NCBI RefSeq assembly: GCF_004795255.1 | Contig: NZ_SSBQ01000002.1 | Location: forward strand, 4,618,001 to 4,682,000 | Source of the DNA: Streptomyces sp. RKND-216 | Lineage (GTDB): Bacteria > Actinomycetota > Actinomycetes > Streptomycetales > Streptomycetaceae | Direction: 5' to 3' | DNA: 64,000 nucleotides | Shown here: piece by piece, positions 26,010 through 34,659 of the stretch | Numbering within the stretch: position 1 is the first letter of the stretch | Layout of the letters: every line of letters begins with the position of its first letter | Translations under genes and position numbers: made by a program | Notes under the pieces: model-generated | What the model saw: only the letters and a program-made list of their open reading frames with translations | Told to the model about the DNA's origin: nothing | Databases searched by the model: none

Positions 26010-26051
26010 ACGCCGGTCCGGCCGCCCAGGGGGTCGCGGCCGGACCGGCGT
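26010..26051. terminator. Strong hairpin terminator between convergent genes
   Basis: Perfect 16-bp arms (ACGCCGGTCCGGCCGC and its complement) around a ten-base loop, starting nine bases after the glutamate-synthase-like stop and facing a convergent small membrane-protein gene. There is no T-run, as is usual for this genus. It probably serves both directions. Confidence 0.8.
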
Positions 26052-26081
26052 GTTCGGGGGGTTGTGTGCCGGGTGGGGCGG

Positions 26082-26333
26082 CTACCAGGTGAAGCCGCTG
26101 GAGCTGAGGACGGCGATCGCGACGATCGCGACGACGATGTCCACGACGCCGAGGACGATCGCGGCCTTGGCCATGCCCGACGCCGCCTTGCGGTGCGCCA
26201 CGAGGCCGAGGATCAGGGCGACCGGCCCCAGGATCAGACTGCCGAAGAACACCCCGACGATGCCGCACACCAGGCCGCCGATGGCCAGGCCCCTGCCGTC
26301 CGAAGCGGACGTCTTCGCGCTGAACCCCGCCAT
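26082..26333 (-). CDS. Small DUF4190-like membrane protein
   Basis: An 83-residue protein with two or three hydrophobic segments (GGLVCGIVGVFFGSLILGPV and KAAIVLGVVDIVVAIVAIAV). The arrangement matches the DUF4190 type: glycine-rich span, short basic loop, second span. ATG 26333 follows GGAAGGGAGGG. It starts 85 bases after the end of the phospholipase D gene on the same strand. Function unknown. Confidence 0.75.
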   Translation of the reverse strand: MAGFSAKTSASDGRGLAIGGLVCGIVGVFFGSLILGPVALILGLVAHRKAASGMAKAAIVLGVVDIVVAIVAIAVLSSSGFTW

Positions 26334-26418
26334 GTTCCCTCCCCTTCCGCGGCTTTCGCTCGCTGTCATCTCTCCTGTGCCCCTGAACCGGTCGACTACT
26401 CCCGCGATCACCCGGGCT

Positions 26419-27603
26419 TCAGAGGAACCGGTGCAGCGGTCGTACGGCGGCCTCCTTGAGCCGCTGGTGGACCGGACGCCGCAGCCAGCGGGTGTGCTGC
26501 ATGAGGGTGCTCACCGCGAGGTCGTCCTCGAAGTGCCGGTCGAGTTCGGCGGTCAGTTCGCGGTCGAGGACGGTGAGCATGACCTCCTCGTCGTGGTCGA
26601 GGGAGCGCCGGTTGAAGTTGGTCGAGCCGATCAGCGACGCGAATCCGTCGACGGTGACGGTCTTGGCGTGCATCATCGTGGGCTGGTACTGCCAGATCCG
26701 CACCCCGCAGCCGAGCAGCGCCTCGTAGTGCTGCTGGCCGGCCAGCAGGCAGACTCGCTTGTCCGTGTGCGGGCCCGGCAGGAGGATGTCCACTTCGACG
26801 CCGCGCCGGGACGCGCCGCACAGCAGGTCGACGAAGACCGCGTCAGGAGCGAAGTAGGCCGTGGACAGCCGGATGCGCTCCTCCGCCGACTCCAGCACCA
26901 CCCGCATCAGCGTCTGCATGTCCTGCCAGCCGAAGCTCGCCGACCCGCGGACCACCTGCACGACGGCGTCGCCCTCCGACTCCTGGTCGAGGAAGCGGTC
27001 CCGGGAGTCGAACAGCTCGTCGTGCGCCTCGGCCCAGTTCTGGGCGAACGCCGCGGCGATGCCGTCGACGGCCGGCCCCCGTATCTCCGCGTGGGTGTCG
27101 CGCCATTCCGTCGCGTCCCGGGCGTCGCCGCACCACTCCTCCGCGATGCCCACGCCGCCGGTGAAGGCCACCCGCTCGTCGACGACCAGCACCTTGCGGT
27201 GGCAGCGGTGGTTCTGCTTGAGCGGGGAGATCCACAGCGGCTTCCGGAACCACACGACCTCGACCCCGGCCCGCCGCATCCGCGCCAGTTGGTCCTTCTC
27301 GATGGGTCTGCTGCCGAACCCGTCGAGCAGCAGGCGCACCCGGACGCCATTCCGCGCCCGGTCCGCGAGCGCTTCGGCGAAGCGACGGGCGACGTCGCCC
27401 TTCCAGTAGACAAACGTCATCATGTCGACCGTGTGCCGGGCGGATCCGATCGCCTCCAGCATGGCCGGGAAGATGCGGTCGCCGTTGAGCAGCGGCCGGA
27501 CCGAGTTGCCCTCCGTGGCGGCGATGCCGATGAGCCGTTCCAGCCGCCGCCGAAGGCGCTGCTGCCGTTGTTGCACGCTCGTCTCCGGCTCGGTGGTGGT
27601 CAC
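26419..27603 (-). CDS. Phospholipase D family protein, cardiolipin-synthase-like
   Basis: A 394-residue enzyme with two HKD catalytic motifs: HRKVLVVDERVAFTGG in the first half and HAKTVTVDGFASLIGS in the second. This pair defines the phospholipase D superfamily, and the spacing and context (FRKPLWISPLKQNHR, GSTNFNRRSLDHDEE) fit cardiolipin synthase or phosphatidyltransferase. Unlike ClsA it lacks N-terminal membrane spans, so it is likely cytosolic or peripheral, like ClsB. GTG 27603 follows AGGAG by six bases. It is divergent from the TerD gene. Confidence 0.85.
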   Translation of the reverse strand: MTTTEPETSVQQRQQRLRRRLERLIGIAATEGNSVRPLLNGDRIFPAMLEAIGSARHTVDMMTFVYWKGDVARRFAEALADRARNGVRVRLLLDGFGSRPIEKDQLARMRRAGVEVVWFRKPLWISPLKQNHRCHRKVLVVDERVAFTGGVGIAEEWCGDARDATEWRDTHAEIRGPAVDGIAAAFAQNWAEAHDELFDSRDRFLDQESEGDAVVQVVRGSASFGWQDMQTLMRVVLESAEERIRLSTAYFAPDAVFVDLLCGASRRGVEVDILLPGPHTDKRVCLLAGQQHYEALLGCGVRIWQYQPTMMHAKTVTVDGFASLIGSTNFNRRSLDHDEEVMLTVLDRELTAELDRHFEDDLAVSTLMQHTRWLRRPVHQRLKEAAVRPLHRFL

Positions 27604-27850
27604 GGGCGTCTCCTGGTCGCTGGTTCGGGGCTGCTGGACGTGGCGGCACGCGGAGGCACCGCACACGCGTTCGTGTGCCCCGCGCGTCGCAGTGAATGCA
27701 GAGCAGGCGCTGTGGTCCGCGTCGCACCGGACACCGGGCCGGGCCTCGCGGAGATCGGCTGATACGGCGTCACCTCGGCCCGCCCGTCCCCCGTACAGTG
27801 GATGCCGAGGCGGGAACCGCCCGCCCGTACTGCTCGGGGGAAGGTGTGCG

Positions 27851-28402
27851 GTGAGCGAATCCAGCAGCGGAACAGATGTGTCCGGCAGCGGACTGAACAA
27901 GGGACTCGGCACGGTCGAGGTGCGGTTGCGGTGGGATCCGAGCCCGATGGGGGAGGCGGACAACGACCTCGACCTAGTCGCCGCCGTCTACGACGCGGAC
28001 GGCGGGACGGCGTACCTCGTCCACTTCGACAGCCGTTCACCAGACGGCACCATCACCCTCACCCGCGACAGCCACACCGGGCAGGGCTTCGGCACCGACG
28101 AGGCCATGAAGCTGGAATTCGACCGGATGGCGGAGGCGTACACGCGCGTCGTGGTGGGCGTCGTCATACAGCAGAACGACGGCCGCAAGCCGTTCAGCGC
28201 CGTCCAGAACGCCGAAGTCGCGATCTTCCGGGGCTACGACGAACTCGCCGTGCACGACCTGGGGACCCTCGGCGGGAACACCGCCGCGACCGTCGCCGAA
28301 TTCGTCCGGCCGGGGGGTGAGAGCGGCTGGGAATTCCGCCACCGGCTGCGCGGATTCGACGCCGGTCCCGACGACTTTCCGGGAGTCATGGGCAAGGTCT
28401 GA
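27851..28402 (+). CDS. TerD-family stress protein
   Basis: A 183-residue cytosolic protein. The TerD fold is recognisable: NKGLGTVEVRLRWDP, DLDLVAAVYDADGG (acidic calcium-site residues), FDSRSPDGTITLTRD, then a beta-rich C-terminal half ending in the acidic FDAGPDDFPG. GTG 27851 follows GGGGGAAGG. TerD proteins bind calcium and act in tellurite and general stress, often in larger ter clusters; here it is alone between a phospholipase D gene and helR. Confidence 0.87.
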   Translation: MSESSSGTDVSGSGLNKGLGTVEVRLRWDPSPMGEADNDLDLVAAVYDADGGTAYLVHFDSRSPDGTITLTRDSHTGQGFGTDEAMKLEFDRMAEAYTRVVVGVVIQQNDGRKPFSAVQNAEVAIFRGYDELAVHDLGTLGGNTAATVAEFVRPGGESGWEFRHRLRGFDAGPDDFPGVMGKV

Positions 28403-28457
28403 CCGCTTCCTCGCTCCGGCGCCGCTTCGTCGGAACCACGGAACGCCCAGAAAGGAC

Positions 28458-28486
28458 AAGGGCCCTCGCTTGAGGCGAGGGCCCTT
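28458..28486. terminator. Perfect 12-bp hairpin with T-run, terminator-like, overlapping a promoter
   Basis: Arms AAGGGCCCTCGC and GCGAGGGCCCTT pair without mismatch around the loop TTGAG and are followed by T and then CCC. It lies 55 bases after the TerD stop and would end that transcript. The loop plus the next base (TTGAGG) is also the best -35 candidate for the downstream gene. Confidence 0.75.
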
Positions 28487-28499
28487 TCCCGCGTATATT
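28470..28499 (+). promoter_or_regulatory. Candidate sigma-70-type promoter for helR-like gene
   Basis: TTGAGG (28470-28475) and TATATT (28494-28499) are separated by 18 bases, close to the housekeeping consensus and rare in such GC-rich DNA. The -35 sits in the loop of the terminator-like stem, so folding of the upstream transcript and promoter use share bases. The predicted start is near 28506, giving a leader of about 70 bases. Confidence 0.55.
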
Positions 28500-28524
28500 G
28501 AGTGGTTCTGTCATCACAACAGAA

Positions 28525-28543
28525 AAGGCCCGCAAAGGGCCTT
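28525..28543 (+). promoter_or_regulatory. 19-bp inverted repeat in the helR leader, possible rifamycin-associated element
   Basis: AAGGCCC-GCAAA-GGGCCTT, perfect seven-base arms, 32 bases before the TTG start. Genes for rifamycin-responsive proteins, helR included, are known to carry a 19-bp inverted-repeat RAE upstream. Size and position fit, but I cannot recall the RAE consensus well enough to claim a match. Confidence 0.45.
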
Positions 28544-28575
28544 GTAAAACACACTTTAGCGCGCGAGGAGTGGCA

Positions 28576-30837
28576 TTGTCAAACGGGGCACCGGCACACG
28601 GGGAGAACCAGGCGGACGCGGAACTCCCCGCGGACGCGGAACTGCGAAAAGAACAGCGATTCGTCGCCGGCCTGTACGACCGCGTCGACGCCCTGCGGGG
28701 CCGGGCCGAGTCGACCGTGCGGCACTCCCTCGGGGACACCGGCACCGGGCAGCAGGCCCGGCTGGAACGCGACATCACCGTCCACGAGCAGTCCCACCTG
28801 CTGGCCGCCCTCGACGCGGTCGACTCCGGCCTGTGCTTCGGCCGCATCGATCTCCGCGACGGCGGCCACCACCACATCGGCCGGGTCGGCGTCCGCGAGG
28901 ACGACGCCGACCGGACCCCCGTCCTCATCGACTGGCGCGCGCCCGTCGCGCGCCCGTTCTACCTCGCCACCGGCCACGCCCCCATGGGCCTGCGCCGTCG
29001 CCGGCACCTGGCCACCTCCGGCCGCGAGGTCACCGCACTCCACGACGAGATCCTCGACCTCGACGACACCGAGCGCACCGGCCTCGAGTCGCACGACGCC
29101 GACGCCGTGCTGCTCGCGGCGCTCGACGCCGCACGCACCGGACGCATGCACGACATCGTGCAGACCATCCAGGCCGAGCAGGACCGGATCATCCGCGCCC
29201 CGCACCGCGGGGTCCGCGTCGTCGAGGGCGGGCCCGGCACCGGCAAGACCGCCGTCGCCCTGCACCGGGCCGCCTACCTGCTCTACGAGTACCGCGAACT
29301 GCTGGCCCGCCGCGCCGTGCTGATCGTCGGCCCCAACCCGGCCTTCCTCGGTTACATCGGCGAGGTGCTGCCCTCGCTGGGCGAGACCGGTGTGCTGCTG
29401 TCGACCGTGGGCGAACTGTTCCCCGGCGTCACGGCGACCGGAACCGACACCGAGGAGGCCGCCGAGGTCAAGGGACGTGCCGGGACCGCCGAGGTGATCG
29501 CTCGCGCCGTACGCGACCGGCAGGCGCTTCCCGACCCGGTCCTGGAGATCGACCACGACGGCGACGTCCTCGTCCTCGACCGCGAGACGGTACGCGCCAC
29601 CCGCGACAAGGCGCGCGCCACCGGACTCCCGCACAACGTCGCCCGCGAGCACTTCGAGGGCCACCTCCTCAACGCCCTCACCGACCAGCGCGCCGGGCGG
29701 CTCGGCGCCGACCCCTTTGGCGGGCCCAACCTGCTGGACCCGAGCGACGTCTCGCAGATCCGCAGCGAACTCGACGACGACCCGGCCGTGCACGCCGCCA
29801 TCGACGCGCTGTGGCCCTCGCTCACCCCGCAGCGCCTGGTGGCGGAGCTGCTCGCCGACCCCGAGGGCCACTTCTCCGAGGCCGACGCCCGCGCCGTACG
29901 TCGGCCGCTGACGGCCGCCTGGACACCGGCCGACGTGCCACTGCTGGACGAGGCCGCCGAACTGCTGGGCGAGGACGACCGCGCGGCGCAGACTGCGGCG
30001 GCCGCCGAACGGCGCCGGCAGGTCGCCTACGCCCAGGGCGTCCTGGATGTCGCCTACGCCTCCCGGACCTACGAGTTCGAGGACCTCGACGCCGAGGACT
30101 CCGAGGTACTCGGCGTGCAGGACGTGCTGGACGCCGAGACGATGGCCGAACGCCAGGAGGAGGCCGACCACCGCACCGCCGCGGAACGCGCCGCGGCCGA
30201 CCGCACCTGGGCGTTCGGGCACATCGTCGTCGACGAGGCGCAGGAGCTGTCGCCGATGGCCTGGCGGTTGCTGATGCGGCGCTGCCCGACCCGGTCCTTC
30301 ACGCTCGTCGGCGACCCGGCGCAGAGCTCCACCGGGACCCGTGGCTGGCGGGAGGCGCTCGAGCCCTACGTCGGAGACCGCTGGGAACACATCCGGCTGG
30401 GCGTCAACTACCGCACCCCGGCCGAGATCATGGACTATGCGGCGGAGCAGCGGCGCGCGGACCACCCGGACTTCGAACCGCCGCGCTCGGTGCGCTCCAC
30501 CGGGGTGCCGCCGTGGGAACGGACGGTCGCGGAGGACGCGCTGCCCGGAGCTGTCGCACAAGCGGTCGCCGCGCAGACACCGGCCGACGAGGGACGCCTC
30601 GCCGTGGTGGCGCCGCGCGACCGGCACGCCGCACTGGCGGCGGTGCTGCCGGAGGCGACGCACGGCGACCAGCTCGACCTGACGCGGAGGGTCGTGCTGC
30701 TGGACGCGCGGCAGGCGAAGGGGCTGGAGTTCGACACCGTGCTGGTCGTCGAGCCGGACCGCTTCGCGGCCAACGACCGCTACGTGGCGCTCACCCGCGC
30801 CACGCAGCGCCTCGGCGTGATCCGCGTCCGCGGCTGA
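28576..30837 (+). CDS. helR: HelR/HelD-like superfamily 1 ATPase that recycles RNA polymerase
   Basis: A 753-residue UvrD/Rep-like ATPase. Motifs: Walker A GGPGTGKTAVALHR (about 217-230), Walker B HIVVDEAQELSPM, motif III TLVGDPAQSS, motif IV GVNYRTPAEIM, motif V DARQAKGLEFDTVLVVEPD and motif VI YVALTRATQRLG. The N-terminal helical region (RKEQRFVAGLYDRVDALR) is the HelD secondary-channel arm. Such proteins remove RNA polymerase from stalled or drug-bound complexes; HelR in Streptomyces gives rifamycin tolerance. The TTG at 28576 follows AGGAG by five bases; an in-frame GTG at 28570 overlaps that site. Its leader carries two inverted repeats. HelD versus HelR cannot be settled by eye. Confidence 0.82.
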   Translation: MSNGAPAHGENQADAELPADAELRKEQRFVAGLYDRVDALRGRAESTVRHSLGDTGTGQQARLERDITVHEQSHLLAALDAVDSGLCFGRIDLRDGGHHHIGRVGVREDDADRTPVLIDWRAPVARPFYLATGHAPMGLRRRRHLATSGREVTALHDEILDLDDTERTGLESHDADAVLLAALDAARTGRMHDIVQTIQAEQDRIIRAPHRGVRVVEGGPGTGKTAVALHRAAYLLYEYRELLARRAVLIVGPNPAFLGYIGEVLPSLGETGVLLSTVGELFPGVTATGTDTEEAAEVKGRAGTAEVIARAVRDRQALPDPVLEIDHDGDVLVLDRETVRATRDKARATGLPHNVAREHFEGHLLNALTDQRAGRLGADPFGGPNLLDPSDVSQIRSELDDDPAVHAAIDALWPSLTPQRLVAELLADPEGHFSEADARAVRRPLTAAWTPADVPLLDEAAELLGEDDRAAQTAAAAERRRQVAYAQGVLDVAYASRTYEFEDLDAEDSEVLGVQDVLDAETMAERQEEADHRTAAERAAADRTWAFGHIVVDEAQELSPMAWRLLMRRCPTRSFTLVGDPAQSSTGTRGWREALEPYVGDRWEHIRLGVNYRTPAEIMDYAAEQRRADHPDFEPPRSVRSTGVPPWERTVAEDALPGAVAQAVAAQTPADEGRLAVVAPRDRHAALAAVLPEATHGDQLDLTRRVVLLDARQAKGLEFDTVLVVEPDRFAANDRYVALTRATQRLGVIRVRG

Positions 30838-30846
30838 CCGACGGCC

Positions 30847-30871
30847 GGGCCGGGGGAGCCTCCCCGGGCCC
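30847..30871. terminator. Hairpin between convergent helR-like and haem oxygenase genes
   Basis: An 11-bp stem with one mismatch around a GCC loop, ten bases after the ATPase stop. It lies between convergent genes and lacks a T-run. Confidence 0.45.
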
Positions 30872-30966
30872 CGCCGGACGGAACGACTGTGCGGACGGTC
30901 AGCCGGTGCTGTGGCCGGGAAGGTGTGCCAGGCGTCGCGAGCCGGTGAAACTCTCCGGTCACAGCA

Positions 30967-31641
30967 CTATGCGGCGTGGGCGTGGGCGTGGAGGTCGGCG
31001 AAGACCGCGGTGTTCAGCGCGAACGCGCGCCGGCACTCGTCCACGATCCGCTGCTTCTCCAAGTCGTCCGCCGGGATCGCGTCCAGCCGCTCCCGGTAAC
31101 CCCGCTTGAACTCGGCCGGGTTGCCCAGGTCCTCGAAGACGTAGAACCGCACGCCGTCGCCCTTGCGCGCCAGCCCCCAGTTGCGCTCCGCGCGGCCGCG
31201 GATCACCTGCCCGCCGGACAGGTCGCCGAGGTAGCGCGTGTAGTGGTGCGCCACGTAACCGCCGGGCCAGGTGCGTCCGACCTCGGCGACGCGTTCCGCG
31301 TACGCCGCCGTCGCCGGTAGCGGCCGCGCCCGCTCCCACCAGCCCGTACAGCCGTGCAGGTGGTCCAGGTCGCGGACCAGGGCGTCGCGACGGAACAGCG
31401 CCGGGTCGACGAACGGCCCGGCCACCGGGTCGTCGGCCAGGCCCGCCGCCTCCGCCTCCAGCGCCCCGTAGACGAACCACAGCTGCTCGGTGTAGAGGCG
31501 GTAGGCCGCGACGCCGAGGTGCCCGCCGAGCAGGTCGGCCATGAAGCCGGAGTTCTCCGCCTCGGTGTGCTGCTCCTGCGACGCGGTGCGGATCAGCGTG
31601 GAGAAGGGGGTGGCGCCGGACGTGAGGTCGGTCGCGGCCAT
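30967..31641 (-). CDS. Biliverdin-producing haem oxygenase
   Basis: A 224-residue cytosolic enzyme that opens haem to biliverdin, CO and iron. The proximal histidine lies in SQEQHTEAENS (about 25), and the distal helix has the family motif YLGDLSGGQVI (about 138-148) preceded by AHHYTRY. Length matches bacterial HmuO-type enzymes (about 215). ATG 31641 has GGAGG eight bases upstream. Haem uptake genes are not adjacent, so it probably serves iron recycling or haem defence. Confidence 0.92.
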   Translation of the reverse strand: MAATDLTSGATPFSTLIRTASQEQHTEAENSGFMADLLGGHLGVAAYRLYTEQLWFVYGALEAEAAGLADDPVAGPFVDPALFRRDALVRDLDHLHGCTGWWERARPLPATAAYAERVAEVGRTWPGGYVAHHYTRYLGDLSGGQVIRGRAERNWGLARKGDGVRFYVFEDLGNPAEFKRGYRERLDAIPADDLEKQRIVDECRRAFALNTAVFADLHAHAHAA

Positions 31642-31765
31642 GGGCGGGGCCTCCGGGTCTCCGGGACGGGGGGCTCCGCCGCCGGGGCCTCACCCGGGCG
31701 GCGGTTTCCCGACATGCTGTCGGAAAGTGTCGAGGTCACCCCTTCCCCGGCAGGCCGCGTGCCAA

Positions 31766-32623
31766 TCACGGCAGCGTCAGGATGTCCGCGCCCGTGTCGG
31801 TGACCACCAGGGTGTGCTCGAACTGCGCGGTCCGCCTGCGGTCCTTGGTGACCACGGTCCAGCCGTCCTCCCACATGTCCCACTCGTACGTGCCGAGCGT
31901 GAGCATCGGCTCGATGGTGAAGGTCATGCCGGGCTTCATCACGGTCGTGGCCCGCTCGTCGTCGTAGTGCGGGATGATCAGACCGCTGTGGAACGAGGTG
32001 TTGATGCCGTGGCCGGTGAAGTCGCGGACGACGCCATAGCCGAAGCGGCGTGCGTAGGACTCGATGACCCGGCCGATGATGTTGATCTGCCGGCCCGGCC
32101 GGACGGCCTTGATCGCGCGGTTCAGCGCCTCGCGAGTCCGTTCCACCAGCAGGCGGGACTCCTCGTCCACGTCGCCCACCAGGTACGTCGCGTTGTTGTC
32201 GCCGTGCACGCCGCCGATGAACGCCGTCACGTCGAGGTTCACGATGTCGCCGTCGCGGAGCACGGTGGAGTCCGGGATGCCGTGGCAGATCACCTCGTTG
32301 ACCGAGGTGCACAGCGACTTCGGGAACTTCCGGTAGCCCAGCGTCGAGGGGTAGGCGCCGTGGTCGCACATGTAGGTGTGCGCGATCTCGTCCAGGGTGT
32401 CGGTGGTCACCCCGGGAGCGATGTGCCGGGCCGCTTCCTCCATGGCCCGGGCGGCGATGCCGCCGGCGGTGCGCATCCGCTCGATCGTCTCGGCGTCCTG
32501 CACCTCGGGGCCGGTGTACGGCGCGGGCGAGGGCTTGCCCACGTACTCGGGGCGCGGAATGGAGGAGGGCACGGCCCGCTGCGGGGAGAGCGTGCCGGGA
32601 GCGAGGAGCTGCTGGCCAGACAT
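31766..32623 (-). CDS. map: Methionine aminopeptidase, type I
   Basis: A 285-residue metalloenzyme that removes the initiator methionine. The metal ligands are recognisable: [14 protein letters not shown] (two Asp), [10 protein letters not shown] (His), [10 protein letters not shown] (Glu) and [10 protein letters not shown] (Glu). The N-terminal extension of about 40 residues contains the PxxP-like [18 protein letters not shown] found in actinobacterial MapA. ATG 32623 has no ribosome site but a -10-like TAGACT seven bases upstream, so translation is probably leaderless. Many actinobacteria carry a second map gene near the ribosomal cluster; this would be the other copy. Confidence 0.95.
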   Translation of the reverse strand: MSGQQLLAPGTLSPQRAVPSSIPRPEYVGKPSPAPYTGPEVQDAETIERMRTAGGIAARAMEEAARHIAPGVTTDTLDEIAHTYMCDHGAYPSTLGYRKFPKSLCTSVNEVICHGIPDSTVLRDGDIVNLDVTAFIGGVHGDNNATYLVGDVDEESRLLVERTREALNRAIKAVRPGRQINIIGRVIESYARRFGYGVVRDFTGHGINTSFHSGLIIPHYDDERATTVMKPGMTFTIEPMLTLGTYEWDMWEDGWTVVTKDRRRTAQFEHTLVVTDTGADILTLP

Positions 32624-32636
32624 GTGCGCGAGTCTA
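32624..32636 (-). promoter_or_regulatory. Leaderless promoter -10 box of map
   Basis: TAGACT (32636-32631 on the minus strand) is followed by CGCGCAC and then the ATG. The seven-base discriminator places transcription start on or next to the A of the start codon, and no Shine-Dalgarno is present. Confidence 0.5.
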
Positions 32637-32684
32637 ACCAGCCCGCTCGTGGCTGACCGCCGGGGACTGGGGCAGCATGACTGC

Positions 32685-32933
32685 ATGGCACTCTTCAAGA
32701 AGAAGTCCGCGGGCCGTCCCGGCGAGTGGTTCTACTGCCTGGAGCACCGCAAGGTCGAGGAGGGCCCGGAATGCCCGGGCAAGGACCGCATGGGGCCGTA
32801 CGCCAGCCGCGAGGAGGCCGCGCACGCGATGGAGACGGCCGCGGAACGCAATGTGAAGTGGGAGAACGACCCCCGCTGGAGCGACCGCTCGGCGGCGGGG
32901 GGTGACGCGGGGCCGGACGGAGCCGACTCCTGA
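32685..32933 (+). CDS. Small conserved-looking protein with a Cys/His segment
   Basis: An 82-residue hydrophilic protein. The N-terminus is basic ([14 protein letters not shown]), followed by [19 protein letters not shown], whose C-x2-H and later Cys could bind a metal, then an amphipathic helix ([19 protein letters not shown]) and an acidic tail. The ATG at 32685 has only a weak GGGGC site. It is divergent from map over 61 bp. I recognise similar short actinobacterial proteins of unknown function but no named family. Confidence 0.7.
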   Translation: MALFKKKSAGRPGEWFYCLEHRKVEEGPECPGKDRMGPYASREEAAHAMETAAERNVKWENDPRWSDRSAAGGDAGPDGADS

Positions 32934-32946
32934 CGGACCGGCGTAC

Positions 32947-32983
32947 CCGGCGCTCCCGGGCGGCGGAACGCCGGGAGCGCCGG
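32947..32983. terminator. Hairpin terminator between convergent genes
   Basis: Perfect 13-bp arms (CCGGCGCTCCCGG and complement) around an 11-base loop, 13 bases after the small-protein stop and facing the SulP gene. Confidence 0.75.
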
Positions 32984-33038
32984 AGCGCCGGGAAGTCCCG
33001 GCCGTCCGCGGGGAAGGGCCCCGCGGGCGGCCCGTGCC

Positions 33039-34514
33039 TCAGGGGGTCGGGGTCAGCCGCACCGGTGGGACGCCCTCCTCGTGGTGCCGCTCGGCCCAGC
33101 CTGTGAGCGCGGCCCGGCTCGCCTGGTCCAAGTGCCGTACGCCCGACAGGTCCAGTTCCAGCGGGCGGTCGCTCGGCAGCGCCTCCAGGGCGGCCAGCAG
33201 GCGGGGCAGCCGCAGGAAGGTGGCGTTGCCGGTCAGCGCGACCCGCACGGGGCCGGGCGCGGCGTCGTCGACCTCGAGGTGGGTGTGGGACGTCTCCCAG
33301 GCGGACTTCAGGACCGCCAGGGCCAGGCCGACCAGCACGCCCTCGAACATGCCCACCCCCACGATCGCGAGCGCGGTCGCCGTGAGCACGACGGCCTCGC
33401 CCCGGTGCTCGCGCCACAGCGGCACCAGACGCCGCAGCGGCAGCAGCTTGCAGCCCGCGTGCACCAGGACGCCCGCCAGCGCCGCGACCGGGATGATGCT
33501 CAGCGCGGCCGGGAACAGCACCGCGAACAGCAGCAGCCACACGCCGTGCAGCACCCGCGAGGCCCTGGTGCGCGCACCCGCGTGGACGTTGGTCGCGCTG
33601 CGCACGATGACCGCCGTCATGGGCAGAGCCCCGAGCAGACCGCACACGGTGTTGCCGGCGCCCTGCGCCATCAACTCCTTGTCGAAGTCGGTACGCGGGC
33701 CGTCGTGCAGCCGGTCCACGGCGGCGGCGCTGAACAGGCTCTCGGCGGAGGCGATCAGCGTGAAGGCGAGAACGGTCCCGATCATCCCGGCGTCCACCAC
33801 CGATCCCAGACCGGTGAGGTCGGGAGGCTGTACGGCGTCCAGCAGGCCGCTGACCTCGACGGTCGCGATGCCGAGCCCGAAGGTGGTCGTGATGACGGTG
33901 GCCAGGGCGACGGCGGCGAGCGCGCCGGGAACCTTCCGGACACGGCTGGGGAGGCGCTGCCAGAGCAGCATCAGCGCGACGGTGCCGGTGCCGACGGCGA
34001 ACGCGGTCAGGGCGGGCGCCGAGCCGAGGATGTCGGCGGCGAGGCCGGGCAGCCCGGCGATCTTGGCGAGGCCCGAGGCGGGCGCCTCGAGGTCGGCCAT
34101 GGTGTAGAGCTGGCCGGCGATGATCACCAGTCCGATGCCGGCCAGCATGCCCTCGATCACCGCCACCGAGATGGCGCGGAACCAGCGTCCGAGGCGGAGC
34201 GCGCCGAGGGCGACCTGGAGCAGGCCGGCGGCGAGCACCAGCAGGCCGAGGGCGGCCAGGCCGTACGCGCCCACCGCCTCGTACACCAGGACGGCGAGCC
34301 CGGCGGCCGGGCCGCTGACCTGGAGGCTGCTCCCCGGCAGCAGCCCGGTGAGCAGCCCGCCGACGATGCCGGTGACCAGGCCGAGCTCGGCCGGTACACC
34401 CGAGGCCACAGCGATGCCGACGCAGAGCGGCACGGCGACGAGGAAGACGACGAGGGAAGAGGGGAGATCCGTGCGCAGGGTGCGCCGGGTGGAGGAGAGG
34501 AGGGTGGCGCTCAT
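33039..34514 (-). CDS. SulP family anion transporter with STAS domain
   Basis: A 491-residue membrane transporter with about twelve spans. The family features are seen in the N-terminal part (LPSSLVVFLVAVPLCVGIAV, GLLPGSSLQVSGPAAG) and in the conserved centre (IASAESLFSAAAVDRLHDG, KELMAQGAGNTVCGLLGALP). A shortened C-terminal STAS-like domain (about 400-485, ALTGNATFLRLPRLLAAL, SGVRHLDQASRAAL) lies in the cytoplasm. The GLLGALPMTAVIVRS segment resembles bacterial bicarbonate/sulfate SulP proteins; no carbonic anhydrase gene is adjacent. ATG 34514 follows GAAAGG. Substrate unknown (sulfate or bicarbonate). Confidence 0.9.
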   Translation of the reverse strand: MSATLLSSTRRTLRTDLPSSLVVFLVAVPLCVGIAVASGVPAELGLVTGIVGGLLTGLLPGSSLQVSGPAAGLAVLVYEAVGAYGLAALGLLVLAAGLLQVALGALRLGRWFRAISVAVIEGMLAGIGLVIIAGQLYTMADLEAPASGLAKIAGLPGLAADILGSAPALTAFAVGTGTVALMLLWQRLPSRVRKVPGALAAVALATVITTTFGLGIATVEVSGLLDAVQPPDLTGLGSVVDAGMIGTVLAFTLIASAESLFSAAAVDRLHDGPRTDFDKELMAQGAGNTVCGLLGALPMTAVIVRSATNVHAGARTRASRVLHGVWLLLFAVLFPAALSIIPVAALAGVLVHAGCKLLPLRRLVPLWREHRGEAVVLTATALAIVGVGMFEGVLVGLALAVLKSAWETSHTHLEVDDAAPGPVRVALTGNATFLRLPRLLAALEALPSDRPLELDLSGVRHLDQASRAALTGWAERHHEEGVPPVRLTPTP

Positions 34515-34659
34515 GGGGCCTTTCCGGTGCTGGCGTGTCGACGTGGGGGGCGGCCGGGGTGCGGCGCGCGGCACGGGTCGCACCGGCGGCGTCGCGCGTG
34601 GCGGACGTCGCCGGGCGACGGGCTCGTGCGGCGGGCTCGTGCGGCGGCGCGTGGGTCCG

